Shown: positions 10,992-22,300 of the stretch, piece after piece
Position numbering within the stretch: the stretch's first letter is position 1
How the letters are laid out: the number at the start of each line of letters is the position of its first letter
From: Prionace glauca
Lineage: Eukaryota; Chordata; Chondrichthyes; Carcharhiniformes; Carcharhinidae
Assembly (NCBI GenBank): GCA_037974335.1
Contig: CM075760.1
Span: forward strand, 41,234,103 to 41,298,102
Length of the DNA stretch: 64,000 bases
Direction: 5' to 3'
Position numbers and translations under genes: made by a program
The notes under the pieces: model-generated
What the model was told of the DNA's origin: nothing
Seen by the model: only the letters and a program-made list of their open reading frames with translations
The model's database searches: none

Positions 10992-11779
10992 ACGTGAAAC
11001 GCTCTCACAATAATGTTATTTGATGATAATGTTCCTGAAATTCATTAAAAGCAATGAAACTTGGAACGGCCATCAGGAGGATTGAGCCTGCTCCTTCACT
11101 GATTCAGGTAAGTCTGAACTGAGGAACAAACAGAAATCATCTCACTTCAGAAACACAATGAACTGCACACAGTAACATGCTGTGAAGGGCCGGCATCAAT
11201 TAAACTGTCCTTAAGCTCGTCTCTTCCCAATTTCCTGCCAGAAATGACAAGAGAACCTCCAGTTGAATTTGTTCAGTGTCTGCACTCCAGGACTCGAGGC
11301 AAAATTATGTTTTATATGTTCATCCAGGCAATAACTCACATTTGTTTTCAGAGTTTGGATGAGAGCAATAAATCTTCAATTTCAGACCTGAAATCTAAAC
11401 AGCAGCGAAAAATACAAACTCTAATCACCAGTTTACCCACCAGCATGTTTTAGAATTTACTTTATCCGCGCTGTATTTGTTAATTTAGTTTTCACACCAG
11501 ACCACTTTCACAGAAATAGCTTTCTCCTGCGAAATGACAGATTCTTATTCAACCATGGTGTGTTCAGCCAATGACAACATTCCATGAATAAAAACTCCAA
11601 TATTAATGCCCCAACATCAGGAACATCTGCTTCATTGTTGTGTCTTTATTTTACAGATCAAGTGATGAGTTGAATTTTTTGACTCTGGGCTGATTATCAA
11701 GATCTCTCTGTGACTTAAATGCAATATCTGCTCTCGGTTATTCTATTCTCTCATTTTATCATTCTGAATCTGTAACTGA

Positions 11780-12333
11780 GACAATCGTAGACGTTATATC
11801 AGTTTCCAGTGTGAAAAATACGACACTTTTTTTTGTTACAATGCAACTGTGGTTAATAGTTTTCCCGTAGTTTAAATTTCATGTATACATAAGAAACTTT
11901 TCTCATTCCTTATTCACATCTGTTAATTCATCTTTCTATTAAGGTCTGTATTCTCTTTGTGGTGTATGTAACAGATGTACAAATATTGACGGATTCCCTG
12001 TGCATTTGTTCTGTTCTCAATGTGAAGCTCGATCGTTATGTTCACTTTTCTAACTTAAAAAAAATTCCCTGTAAAATATTGTCTGAATTTTTAAATAAAT
12101 TTTAAATAAAAAAATAACTGCCTCTGCCTTGGTTTAATTCCGCTCTCAAAAACCCATCCACTGGGCTCCATTTTCCCTATTATAGGGCTGCCCCCTTTCC
12201 CAGACAGGCATGTTCCCGCTGTCATGTGTGGAATGTTTTTGAACTGAAGGCTGTTCAGTGAAAGAGCCACTGCGCCACCAAGTGACCCATCTATGTAAAG
12301 ACATCTTCATCCCTGCCTTTTTCGGATAATAGT
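11780..12333. other. Palindrome spacer, left portion
   Basis: No gene is recognised. The stretch is AT-rich and shows only scattered similarity to the right inner flank. A sequence near 12240-12290 on the minus strand (GGTGGCGCAGTGGCTC) resembles a SINE tRNA head but is too short to call. Confidence 0.4.
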
Positions 12334-12940
12334 CATGATGTGGGTATGTCGGCATTGGACTGGCGTAAACACAGTAAAAAATCTGACAACACCAGGTTTT
12401 AGTCCAACCGATTTATTTGATAATATAGTCACAAGCTTTCGAGGGGACTGCCTCTTCGTCAGGTGAATGGAGAGTTCTGGCCTCAGACAGAGCATATAAA
12501 GCACAGACAGTTTAGAGATTACTGATTAGAATGCGAATCTTTACACCTAACCTGCTGTTCAAGACCTGAAGTGGTTGATAATGTGAGTGGAAGGAGCACT
12601 GATCACAGGTTAAAGAGATGTGTATTGTGTCCAGACAGCACAGTGAGTGAGGTTTTGCAAACCCAGGCAAGTCGTGGGGGTTACAGATAGTGCGACATGA
12701 ACCCAAGATCCCTGTTGAGACCGTCCTCATGTGTGCGGAACTTGGCTATCAGTCTCTGTTCAGCGACTCTGCGCTGTCGTGAGTCGTGAAGGCCGCCTTG
12801 GAGAATGTTTACCCGAAGGTCAGAGGCTGAATGCCCGTGACCACTGAAGCGTTCGCCAACAGGAAGGGAACAGTCTTGCCTGGTGACTGTCGAGCGATGT
12901 TCACTGGTCGTCCAGTGGTTTGTGTTCAGCACTTCCCCAG
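12333..12940 (-). mobile_element. Penelope-like element, 3' part with GIY-YIG endonuclease C-terminus
   Basis: The minus strand encodes (from about 12905 to 12681) a stretch with PVGERFSGHGHSASDLRVNI, then RVAEQRLIAKFRTHEDGLNR, then LGFMSHYL and a stop. Spacing and residues (G-H-S, E, LI..F.T....GLN) fit the end of the GIY-YIG domain of Penelope-like elements. The ORF end is followed by about 345 bases of 3' tail ending CCCACATCATGA. It is truncated at its 5' side. It sits in the spacer of the palindrome. The assignment is from recalled family motifs. Confidence 0.7.
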
Positions 12941-13894
12941 TGATACGTAGTTTTAATTCCCGCCGAGGAAAATAAGATTATTTGATCTCAGCAAACCATT
13001 AATAATGATCTGATTTACTCTCCGATCGAAAGCAGATCTATTAGAATCAGCCGAGTGAGATTTGCAAGATTCCATCAGAGCTGGAAATTTCACATGTGGA
13101 ACAGTTCAAGAACAAACACAGAAAGAGAAGAACAGTTGAGATGTCCTTAACGATTGAGATGTTGCAAAGGAAAATCTGTGTGCTAATGAGTCAGATTTCA
13201 CTCTCTATATTGACACTGAATAATGAAACTGTTCCCTCATCTGCATTGAAAAACATTTAGAAATACTTCTGTTCAGTTTCGAACTGTCGGAGTGTTCAGG
13301 GAATGTTTTCATTGACTGAACACATCATGGTTGGATCGGAAACTGCCATTTTACGGGAGAAATCTGTTTGTGATGAAAGTGGTCTGGTGTGAAAATTAAA
13401 GTAACAAAAGCAGCGTGGATAAAGTAAATTCTAAACCACGCTGTAAGCTGCTGGTCTGGTGGTTAGAGTTTGACTCTTTCCCTGCTGTTCGGATTACTGA
13501 TCTGAAATTGAAAATTTATTGCTCCCATTCAAACTCAGAAAACACATATGAGTTGTTACCTGGATGAACATATAAAGCATAATTTCGTCTCGTGTCCTGA
13601 AGTGCAGACTCTGAGCAAATCCAACTGGAGGTTCTCTTGTCATTTCTGGCAGAAATTGGGAAGAGACGAGCTGAAGGACAGTTTAAATGATGCCGGCCCT
13701 TCACTGCATGTTACTGTGTGCAACTCCTTGTGTTTCTGAGGTTAGATGATTTCTGTTTGTTCCTCAGTTCAGACTTACCTGAATCAGCGAAGAAGCAGGC
13801 TCAATCCTCCTGATGGTCTTTCCAAGTTCCATTGCTTTTAATGAATTTCAGTAACGTTATCATCAAATAACATTATTGTGACAAGGTTTCACGT

Positions 13895-13976
13895 GGTAGC
13901 GTGGCCGAGCGGTCTAAGGCGCTGGATTAAGGCTCCAGTCTCTTCGGAGGCGTGGGTTCGAATCCCACCGCTGCCA
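13895..13976 (+). tRNA. trnL-AAG: tRNA-Leu (AAG), right arm
   Basis: 82 bases with the same full cloverleaf and long variable arm as the left copy: anticodon loop TTAAGGC, T-arm GGTTCGAATCC, discriminator A at 13976. It appears functional. Confidence 0.95.
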
Positions 13977-14159
13977 AAATGGATTTCAGTTTTGGTCTCA
14001 CAGTTCACTTTGGATGCAGGAATGTGTATTGTATCGTTTTTGTAAAGAACAACGAACAGAAACGTGACCAACTTAACAAGTTGCTGGAGTAAAGCAGTGT
14101 GTGCAAGTGGCCCCTTTCGAGAGCACTCACACACAGTGAATTTCTGACTGCCGAGTTAA

Positions 14160-14285
14160 ACTGATGAAGGAGCAGCGCTCCAAAAGCTCGTAATTCAAAA
14201 TAATTCTGTTTTACTTTAACCTGGTGTTGTGAGAATGCGTTCTGTACCCACTTCAATCCAACACTGGCGTCTCCACACCATGATA
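14160..14285 (-). repeat. Dispersed repeat, mirror of 10602-10738
   Basis: The same ATCATGGTGTGGAGACGCC-ended repeat in the opposite orientation. It was present before the arms duplicated. Confidence 0.6.
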
Positions 14286-14746
14286 TAAATAACAGGATTA
14301 CAAACAGAGAGACTGTATTGCCTGCCCAAGAATTAAGGTGATGGGCTTGATTTTTCTAACTGAAACTGAAATCGGATCGTGTACACATCCCATCCTTCCC
14401 ATTTCTACCCAGATACTTACAGAATTAATCTGGGTCTTGTGATAACCACGGTACTACAGAAACAGGGTGATGACCTCAGGGCAAGCAGATCTGGAGAAAC
14501 AACTAGATTGGCTCCAGAAGCCCATCTTTTTCCCACAATAATTGATATTACATTGTCTCTGCTGTTTCCTCCTGTCAAAATGAATAATGATGTTTCCCAC
14601 TGCATTAAAGTTTTGAAAAAAAAAGTATTCATGACGTTTAAAGCAAATCAAATGAACACCTGAAAATGATGCATTAACGAAGAGGCAGAAATCATTTTTC
14701 TCTTAGATATTTGGGAGACGGAAGCTTCCAGTCTGTCAGCCAGCCG

Positions 14747-14819
14747 GCCGAAATAGCTTAGTTGGGAGAGCGTTAGACTGAAGATCTAAAGGTCCCTGGT
14801 TCAATCCCGGGTTTCGGCA
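14747..14819 (+). tRNA. trnF-GAA: tRNA-Phe (GAA), right arm
   Basis: A 73-base cloverleaf with GAA anticodon. Compared with the left copy it has a D-stem C-to-T change (GCTT pairing with GAGC through one wobble), the usual A-U closing the anticodon stem, and TTCAATC in the T-loop. All changes keep pairing, so it is probably functional. Confidence 0.93.
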
Positions 14820-15204
14820 GGATTCCGTTGCTGGTTTTCTGTGCTCTCTGCTAAACAGTCCTGCATTTTGTCTCGCACTGTTTTCAAACATCAATTGACA
14901 CAAACTGCAACAGACTAAATACCCACCGCAATTTCCACCCTGCCAGGTGTTGTTCTATTTCCTCCTTGTTGGATTTCGCTTTTTAAAAAACTTCCTCTAT
15001 TTCTAAACATTCCCAATGTTAATGAAAGGTGATGGAGATGAAGGTTTATCTTTGTTTCCTGATGCACACATGCCATGTAACATCCTGAGTTTTTCCAACC
15101 TCATCACATTTCAGTGCAGATGTCAGGTCCGCTTTTACATGGCAGTGAAAATACATTTAGTTGACCTGCTGTTTCATCCAAAACAATGTATATTTGCATT
15201 ACCT

Positions 15205-15508
15205 CTTTTGATTCCTCCAGAAGAAGGCCATTCAGCCCATCGAGTCCGCACCCACAACAATCCCACCCACGCCCTATTCCCCGCAAACCCTCATACTTAC
15301 CCTTCTAATCCCTCTGACACTAGGACCAATTTAGCACGGCCAATCAAACTAAAACACGCATCTTTGAATCGGAAACTGGAACACCAGGAGGAAACCCACG
15401 GAGGCACGGGAAGAACGTGCAAACTCTGCATAGGCGGTGACTCGAGGACCTGAGTCCCTGGCGCTGTGAGACGTCAGTGCTAATCACTGTGCTACCGCGC
15501 TGTCCTTT
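15205..15508 (-). mobile_element. tRNA-derived SINE, right arm
   Basis: Mirror copy of the SINE at 9381-9685, with the head at about 15508 and the tail at about 15205. It was inserted before the duplication. Confidence 0.8.
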
Positions 15509-16099
15509 CCACTGCATTCAATGTCACTGCAGTTCACTCCATTCAAAGTATTAGCATCAATCTGTGATACACCATCCTGTGGTGATTCTGCTGAATAACA
15601 TTAAATTATCACCGTTAATGGACCATCCAACGATGGACGCCATTGATTTGAAACTTTGCTGCTTTTCTGGGTGAACTCCAGCTCACCATTCCTCCCGCAA
15701 TGTCACCGCTCAAACTGAGTCTTTCTCCTTCCCACATTGTTAAACTCACAGTTACTGGTTTCTGAGTGAAAACTGCCGCCATTTCACAGGGGGTGGGAGA
15801 GTTTACTATTTCATTCAATTAAAAGTTTTCTTGTCATGGAAGCAGAGATTTGGACCGAGATCTGCAGATATTTGTGTCAGTAGAAACAATAAATTTTCCC
15901 CCATTAACAGCTAGATTTTAACCGCATCAGCATTTCGTACCATCAGCCCTTTCTCGCCTATCGCTCTCTTAATTTCTTTTTGATTCTTTACATGTGACTT
16001 TCCCAATTCCGATACAAACAAAGAAATCTCCCTAATATTGATTCTGACAGGTGCAGACCGAGAAGTAACGCAGGATTGTTGTACAGCAATAAATCTACA

Positions 16100-16171
16100 T
16101 TCCCTGAGCGGGAGCCGAACCCAGATTGTAGTATTGAGAGCGCCGAATCTTAACCACTAGGCCACCAGGGA
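16100..16171 (-). pseudogene. tRNA-Glu(CTC)-like relic, right arm
   Basis: Mirror of 8212-8283. The minus strand starts TCCCTGGTGGCCTAGTGGTT, has anticodon loop CTCTCAA, and shows the same unpaired anticodon stem. Confidence 0.75.
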
Positions 16172-16504
16172 AGCTGATGCAATTTCTTTAAAATGTTGAT
16201 TTATCCATGAATTTTTATTATATTTCGGACTTTTTATTCACCAAATGCAAATTTATCCTTCACATTTTATCCTTCACAAAGACCTTGTCTTTGTCACAAC
16301 TGAGGATGTCATGTCTCTATTTAGATGAGGAAACACCACGCTGGTTAGTAATATACTGTGTACACTCTCTCAGTAATGACTGAACTGGACCCAGTCTGCA
16401 TTCATATTAGTACAGGTGCTGTATCGATATCTGGTGCATTCGGCTCTGTCTCTGTATTACTGCACAAAACCCGTCCCTCATTTATATTATAACTGATCAT
16501 ATTA

Positions 16505-16680
16505 GTTGGATTCACCATGCAAAATTGCCCGTTACTTTCCCTTAGAGTATGTGGATTAGCCGTGGTAAATGTGTGGGGCTAATGGGGATAGGGCAGAGGG
16601 GAGGACCTGGGTGGGATGCAGACTCAGTGGGCCAAGATAACCTTTCTTCTGAACTGTAGGAATTCTATGGTTTTATGTCT
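16505..16680 (+). mobile_element. Shark SINE 3' fragment, right arm
   Basis: A SINE-like tail (GGTAAATGTGTGGGG, GGGATAGGGCAGAGG, then GGAATTCTATGGTTTTATG). It is intact relative to the third copy at 23931-24090, whereas the left arm has lost part of it. Confidence 0.55.
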
Positions 16681-17341
16681 AAGAAATATCATAGACATTT
16701 GCGTGCTTATTTATTTTAAATAATCTATTTTCTAATAACCCCCTTTGGAGAAGTGATCTCTTTTAGCAATTCCCCTTCAGTTTTCCCAGTGATAACCTTC
16801 AGCCCATCTCTGTCTTCCACGAATACATGGAAACACCAAACAGTTCATGTGTTTCAACTGAAGAACATTTAATATGTAAGTATTTATTGACAACCATTCT
16901 GTTGTGTGTTCTTGCAAACAGAATGATTTCAGCCTCACTATTTTGTTCCCGGTGTTGATTTATCTGTCTTTAGAGATCTGCTGGAAAACGGATAGACTGA
17001 CAATGTGTGACAGCAATACTCACAACGGTTTCAACTCTCTTCAGTTCAGCAACACATTGTTAATCAATGTTCCTTTCTTTTGCCAAGGTGCATGAACCAA
17101 AATGTTTGCCTTCATTCGGATTTTTTAACATGCATAAAAAGGACAATAACCATATAATTTGCAAGAAAAGATGAAGTCATCTTGTTTGTTCAGAGACTGT
17201 GATTAATGTCCCTCAGCACACGGTTTAATTGTTCCAATGGGGCATTAGAGGATTTATAAATAGGAAATTTCACACTGAGTGCAATATTGTTTAACTGGGA
17301 GTGTTCTCTAGTACAGCCAGCGATCGTTGAATTTCAGAGCC

Positions 17342-18902
17342 ATGTTCTGGATTATACCACTTGAGCTTCGTATTCTTTGGGTATTTTACGATATCCAAAG
17401 GATTTACTACCCGATCCTTGCTGTAGTTGGTGTCACTGGTAAGTCATATTTCTCTGTGTTCATTGTCCTTGTCCATGTTACCCAGTTATTGATATCATTC
17501 TGTGTAACCTTCATGGTTTCTTGCTGTGAATGCACTGGAAACATTTCTCCTTGCCACACAGATATCCTCACACTACCTGACATTCACTTTAAATCTTTCC
17601 ACTTTACGGTTGTCGTTATGTAAGATGATTTCCAGTGTTATGATTCACAGCCAATTCCAAATCAGCTGATTTAACATCTTCAACTACACAGCCTTCAGCA
17701 CAATCAAAGCAGAGTCATCCAGACCAGAAACATTTGCTCCAAACCTCCTGGCACCATTGTGTCCCCCATATACAAATCTGAAGAAGGCAGCAAATTGGAG
17801 ACTTTATTAACTGGTGAATGTGGCTTCTTGCTACATCATTGCGGGGCTTTTCTGCTGTGAACTTTGTCTCGAGCAGAATAGGTGAACTCAGTCTATTCTG
17901 AGGTGGATTTAATAAAAATGTTTCAGCTGTTACCAAGGATCCTGAGAGATTGTTTCTCTTGTGCTCAGTCTAAAATACGAGTAAATTGTGTTTCTCTTCC
18001 TTACAGTGAATGTATTGACGATTCTTATCCTGTCGCGAGGGAAGTGTGGTCTTTCCAAAAGTGTGATACGTTACCTCATTTCCATGTCAGCAGCGGATCT
18101 ACTGGTCATTATCACCGATCTCATTTTGAGGCAAATTCCCATGAAGTTTCCATTTTTAATCATTTACCAATTTAAAATATGTAATATCCATGCTGTCTTT
18201 CTTTATGCAGTCACTGATTGCTCTGTCTGGTTCACTGTCACATTCACCTTTGATCGATTTGTGGCTATTACTTGTCAGAAGCTGAAAATAAAATACTGCA
18301 ATGAGAAAACTGCAACAGTAGTTCTCGGAACTGTGAGTGTGCTATTCAGTGTAAAGAACATTTTCTGGTATTTCATGTATGGTGATAGATATGCGTTTCA
18401 GAATATTCCCCATTTTTGTTATGTTGACAATGATGCCCACTATTCTGCAGCATGGGGAGTGGTTGAAAATCTGCATTATATTTTAACTCCGTTCATTCCT
18501 TTTTTGTTGATTCTGTTGCTGAATGTTTTCACCATTAAACACATTCTAGGGTCCACCAAATTCCGCAGGAGACTTCAGAGCCACAAGCGTATGGATACTT
18601 CAAAGGACCCAGGGACAGTGAAGAGAAGAAATTCCATTATCTTACTGTTTGCTCTATCAGGACATTTTATCCTGCTATGGTCAATCTTACTTATCCACTC
18701 CTTTTGTGAACGATTATATAATTTAAACTTAATTCATTTTTATATTCCTGCATTTGTGCGGGAATTGGGATTTATGCTCCAACTCCTAAGTTGCTGCACC
18801 AATACATACATTTACGCAGTGACCCAGACACAATTCAGAGAGGATCTAAAGAATGTGATCAGATCTCCATTTACTGCAATTGTGAAATTACTTACTGAAT
18901 AA
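17342..18902 (+). CDS. Rhodopsin-type GPCR, GPR139-like family, right-arm copy
   Basis: Exon 1 is 17342-17438 and exon 2 is 18007-18902, with a 568-base intron bounded by GTAAGT and TTACAG, giving 330 residues with no interruption. It has the same seven-helix layout as the left copy: SAADLLVI in TM2, Cys91, DRF at 115-117, Cys170 in the second extracellular loop, a basic third loop (KFRRRLQSHK...VKRR) and NTYIY at the end of TM7. About 13 residue changes separate the copies, several in the TM2-TM3 loop (for example KFPFLIIYQF against KFEFLIIYHI) and in the third intracellular loop, so ligand or G-protein preference could differ. Nothing suggests that either copy is dead. Confidence 0.85.
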
Positions 18903-19454
18903 CAGATTTCTTCTTCAACAACAGGAAGCCCCCAAGCAGAATTTCTCATGGGAAGATCACTTTGCCCAAAGTTAAGTCTGATCTTCCAAGGGTGGAAGTT
19001 GACACCCAGTGCCATTCCCATCAACCGGGAGGGGCACATAAAGGCAGTTGATAGGTTATTAGTAAAGAATCATGGCAATGGATCCGCGTGGTTGTGAGGG
19101 ACGTTCCTATCAGGGCCTGTTTCCTATCAATTCTGTTTGGGAGATACCCTCCCATGGGAATGCTTCAATCATCTACAAGCCAAAAAACCCCAACCATTGC
19201 AAGAACAAAAATCAATTCCCAGCACACCACGAACTTCAGAAAGAATTCCAGGCACTCCAGCTCCTGCTCTCCATCTCCGCCAGTGAGAAATTCAGGGCCT
19301 GAAACAGACACAGCGGATTTAGCCTCTCGACCACATTGTCTCCCAGTAAAGGGAACTCAGGCCACAGTGCTGGTGGTGGAAGAGGCGAGCTTCCGTCTGC
19401 AGAAACTCACTCACTTAGGAGGCCGAGCAGGACGAACCAGACCCAGCATTGAAA

Positions 19455-19504
19455 CGAGCCGTTGATGTCGTCTATATGGATATCAGTAAGGTGTTTGACA
19501 AAGA
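19455..19504 (+). mobile_element. Very short CR1 RT relic, right arm
   Basis: Encodes DVVYMDISKVFDK; mirror of 5150-5193. Confidence 0.6.
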
Positions 19505-20211
19505 TTCAGAAAATAGCACTTGCCCCAATTTTTCTCCATTTCTCTATAACTGCAGTTGTATTATATCATTAAAGACATAAGGGTTTGTAAAAGTCCTATG
19601 GCTGTGAGATTATGTACTGCATTAACATTTAACAAAAACAATTTGAAATGAGTCAGGTGATTTGAAAATATTTTCCAAGTTTTCAAACGCAATAATCGCT
19701 ATAATTCAGAACAGCGAAAGCATGGAAGTGTTTAGAATTGTATGTGCGCACAAAGCTGCCACACCAGCAGAGAATGTCTATTGCTGTTTATATTACAAGT
19801 ACAGGTTTTATCAATATATAAAATACACAGCAAGTCGGTAATAATCAGTACAATGAGGATAGTCTAAAACTTTTAAAGAACGGTGCTTTTAAATCTGCAA
19901 AATGCTGAGGTGGAAAGCAGATAGTTTGAAGTGACGAAAATCTGTTGTGTGTTTACCTCGTAAGTTTCACAGTATCAGCAGTGACGAGATTGGACAGTTT
20001 TGGAAATTAAAAAAATCACATGAAAAACCTGTGAGACTATTTCACCTCACTGTCGATTTCTTGTTCCAGATAACAACAATTAGTGTTTCATTGGCTGAAG
20101 GAGTCATTCATGTTCTTTCTGGACATGACTTTTGTCCAACAAATATTCCTTGTGTATATATTTTTCTTAATTATGAAGTGGAAAGGCGGGCTAAATGTTC
20201 CATCGCTATCT

Positions 20212-20282
20212 TCCCTAATGGTCCATCTGTTTGGAATCAGCCCTCTCACCATCGCGGCCTGGGTTTAATTCGGGTCAGGGAA
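20212..20282 (+). pseudogene. tRNA-Glu(CTC) relic, right arm
   Basis: Mirror of 4176-4246: acceptor TCCCTAA with TCAGGGA, loop CTCTCAC, broken anticodon stem. Confidence 0.7.
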
Positions 20283-20596
20283 TGACAATTTGTTGATTGC
20301 GTGCAGCAGATGAACGAAGAGGACCTGGAATTGCTTCCTGATTGAAAACAGGAGCGATAGCTCCAGTGACTCGAGTTCTCTTGTTGGTCAGTCATGCTTG
20401 CATTTCAATGTTGTCTCTTTCAGAGATATTCATTCAGAATGATGATGTTGGTGTTAAATAAATGTATTGAAGTTAAAGGTTGAATCAAAAGAACGGAAAA
20501 ATGCAATTTGCTTTGATAAGATTTATTTTCGCTGCTCATTTTCGTATCAGCAAATCGTCATTTTCTGCAAAAGGAGAGTATGATGTTGGATAAGTG

Positions 20597-20676
20597 TCAT
20601 GATGTGGGTATGCCGGCGTTGGACTGGCGTAAACACAGTAAAAAGTCTGACAACCAGGTGTTGTCAGACTTTTTAC
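20597..20676 (-). mobile_element. 80-bp Penelope-tail insertion ending in a hairpin, right arm only
   Basis: The insert is flanked by a perfect 12-bp target-site duplication GTTGGATAAGTG (20585-20596 and 20677-20688). The left arm has the empty site with one copy. It begins with the Penelope-like tail (TCATGATGTGGGTATGCCGG) and ends in a perfect inverted repeat with 17-base arms (20638-20654 and 20660-20676) around a 5-base loop. The hairpin arm ends exactly at the insertion boundary. Confidence 0.85.
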
Positions 20677-20829
20677 GTTGGATAAGTGATCAGAGAGCGC
20701 CCTCCCGTGGACAGTACAGCATTGGAAACAGGCGCAGAAACCAGACCCAAAATATCTGCACTCAGAGACACACCCAATACAGCCACACACTGGACACGAG
20801 TAAACTTCCGTTCAACATCCACACTGTTA

Positions 20830-21140
20830 GCACCACTTAGAGTTTTGAAGGTTTCAGTCAATTTGCCTCTTACTCTTTTGAACTCTCTGGGTACAAACCT
20901 GACGTCACTAACCTTTTCTCATAAGATAACCCAAACATAGCTGGCAATGGTTTAGTGAAACTCCTCTGAACTATTATTTTAACACATTAACTTTTTTTTA
21001 AGATCAGGAGACAAGAACTGTGCACAATATTCGAGATATGCCCACTGCCCTCGCCAACGGCCAAATTTCCGATCTATCTTTGTGCCTTTGGCACATTTAG
21101 CATTTATATCTTCACTCTCTTCATCACTGCAGAAATCATC
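20830..21140 (-). mobile_element. Old CR1 relic spanning the palindrome's outer edge
   Basis: The minus strand keeps CR1-type phrases (ETFKTLSGANSVDVERKFT in the arm part). The piece continues outward past the point where the left arm's match stops, so the duplication break lies inside this LINE. Confidence 0.5.
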
Positions 21141-21259
21141 CCAATTATATGTTTCTTCACAAATTCAGCCAGAATGTATTTGTTCAGGTCAGATCCAGTT
21201 TAATTAACTTGTTTGAGTTTTATGCTGAGTAACAGATAGTTTGTGAGTGTATTTCTCTT

Positions 21260-22300
21260 AATAGGCGTCCAAAAGTCATGTGATACTGTGCTGCACCGCA
21301 GCCTTGTGAGTAACTGTGGAGATCAGAGAATAAAATGGATAGGAGCAACATGGATAGGAAATTGCCTGAGTGCCAGGAAACAATTCGTAGCTGTTTTTCG
21401 GAGTAGAACAAATCTTGCAATCATGTTGCCAGGAAAAGTTTATATGAACTTTGAAATTCACGACATAGTAATGCCCGAGAGCTTGAAGTGGAGGCCAGAC
21501 TTTCAAAATCTGTGAACGATCCAAAACTTGGAAACATTGCCAACCATCAGTAGATCATTCAGAACTTCAGAACGCAAAAAAAGAACTAATTGGTGGAATG
21601 GATGAGTAATTTGGATATTTATCCTATTGCAGAGAAAAGTTCCATGATTAGTTTTGTTCAGCAGAATTTGAAGAGAAAAATGGAAATAATGAAAAGGCCA
21701 CGAAAGTGAATATAGACGCCGAGGGACTGGAGTGAATATGTGTATAAATCATTCATGATGCAAGATAGGTTCAGACAGCGGCAAACAGAAAAAGGGAATA
21801 GGTTTTTTTTTTGTCTATTGGGGAAAAGAATGCAGAAGCAAGGAAGTTGTGCTATTTTTGTAGCTAACACATGGAAAATAGTCAGCCGAAAAAATCGTTC
21901 CAATTTTGGGCACCGAACGTAAGGCAGGATGTAAAATCAATAGGCTGGAAGCAGGGAAGAAAAACACGAGAATAATTCCAGAGATCAGAAACTTCGGTGG
22001 CGAAAATATTTTGGAGAGGTTCGGACTAATTTCCTTGACTGAAAGTTGCTGATGTGACTTTAATGAGACATTCAAAATCCTGAGGGGTCTTGATAGAGTA
22101 GATAGAGAGAAACTGGTCAATGACAGAAAGATCTTGACACAGAGGGCGCGGGTTGTAGTAAATTGGTGGAAGAAACATGGAGACATCACGAAAAACATTG
22201 TCAGACAGTGAGTGATCCAGATCTGGAATGTGCTGTTTCAGAGTGTGGTGCAGGCAGAGCCAATTAATGGGTTCAAAATGGGATTGGATAATTGTCTGAA
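21260..22300 (+). mobile_element. Decayed CR1-clade LINE
   Basis: Fragments in several frames resemble CR1 RT and the C-terminal region: KSCDTVLHRSLVSNCG...IKWIGATWIGNCLSARKQFV near 21270-21400, and IWNVLFQSVVQAEPINGFK near 22210-22280. It is heavily mutated with many stops. Confidence 0.6.

Larger units (their letters stand above)
3640..11780 (+). repeat. Left arm of a large imperfect palindrome (inverted duplication)
   Basis: This arm is the reverse complement of about 13000-20925, with only a few mismatches per hundred bases over long stretches. Matching landmarks are tRNA-Leu (10910 and 13895), tRNA-Phe (10067 and 14747), the SINE (9381 and 15508), the GPCR (5748-7308 and 17342-18902) and the tRNA-Glu relics. 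The outer edge lies inside an old CR1 piece (about 3640-3760), which continues beyond the match on the right side. Homology fades inward near 11600-11780, so the inner edge is approximate. Confidence 0.9.
13000..20925 (-). repeat. Right arm of the large palindrome
   Basis: Reverse complement of about 3640-11780, with the same genes in mirror order. Here the outer edge lies inside a CR1 relic that continues to about 21140. The arm carries a private 80-bp insertion (20597-20676) and lacks the left arm's CR1 and SINE insertions. The inner edge is approximate. Confidence 0.9.

Noticed and set aside
13440-13505. tRNA-like stretch with GGTGGTTAGAG
   Set aside because: No acceptor pairing or T-arm; the left-arm counterpart is even less tRNA-like.
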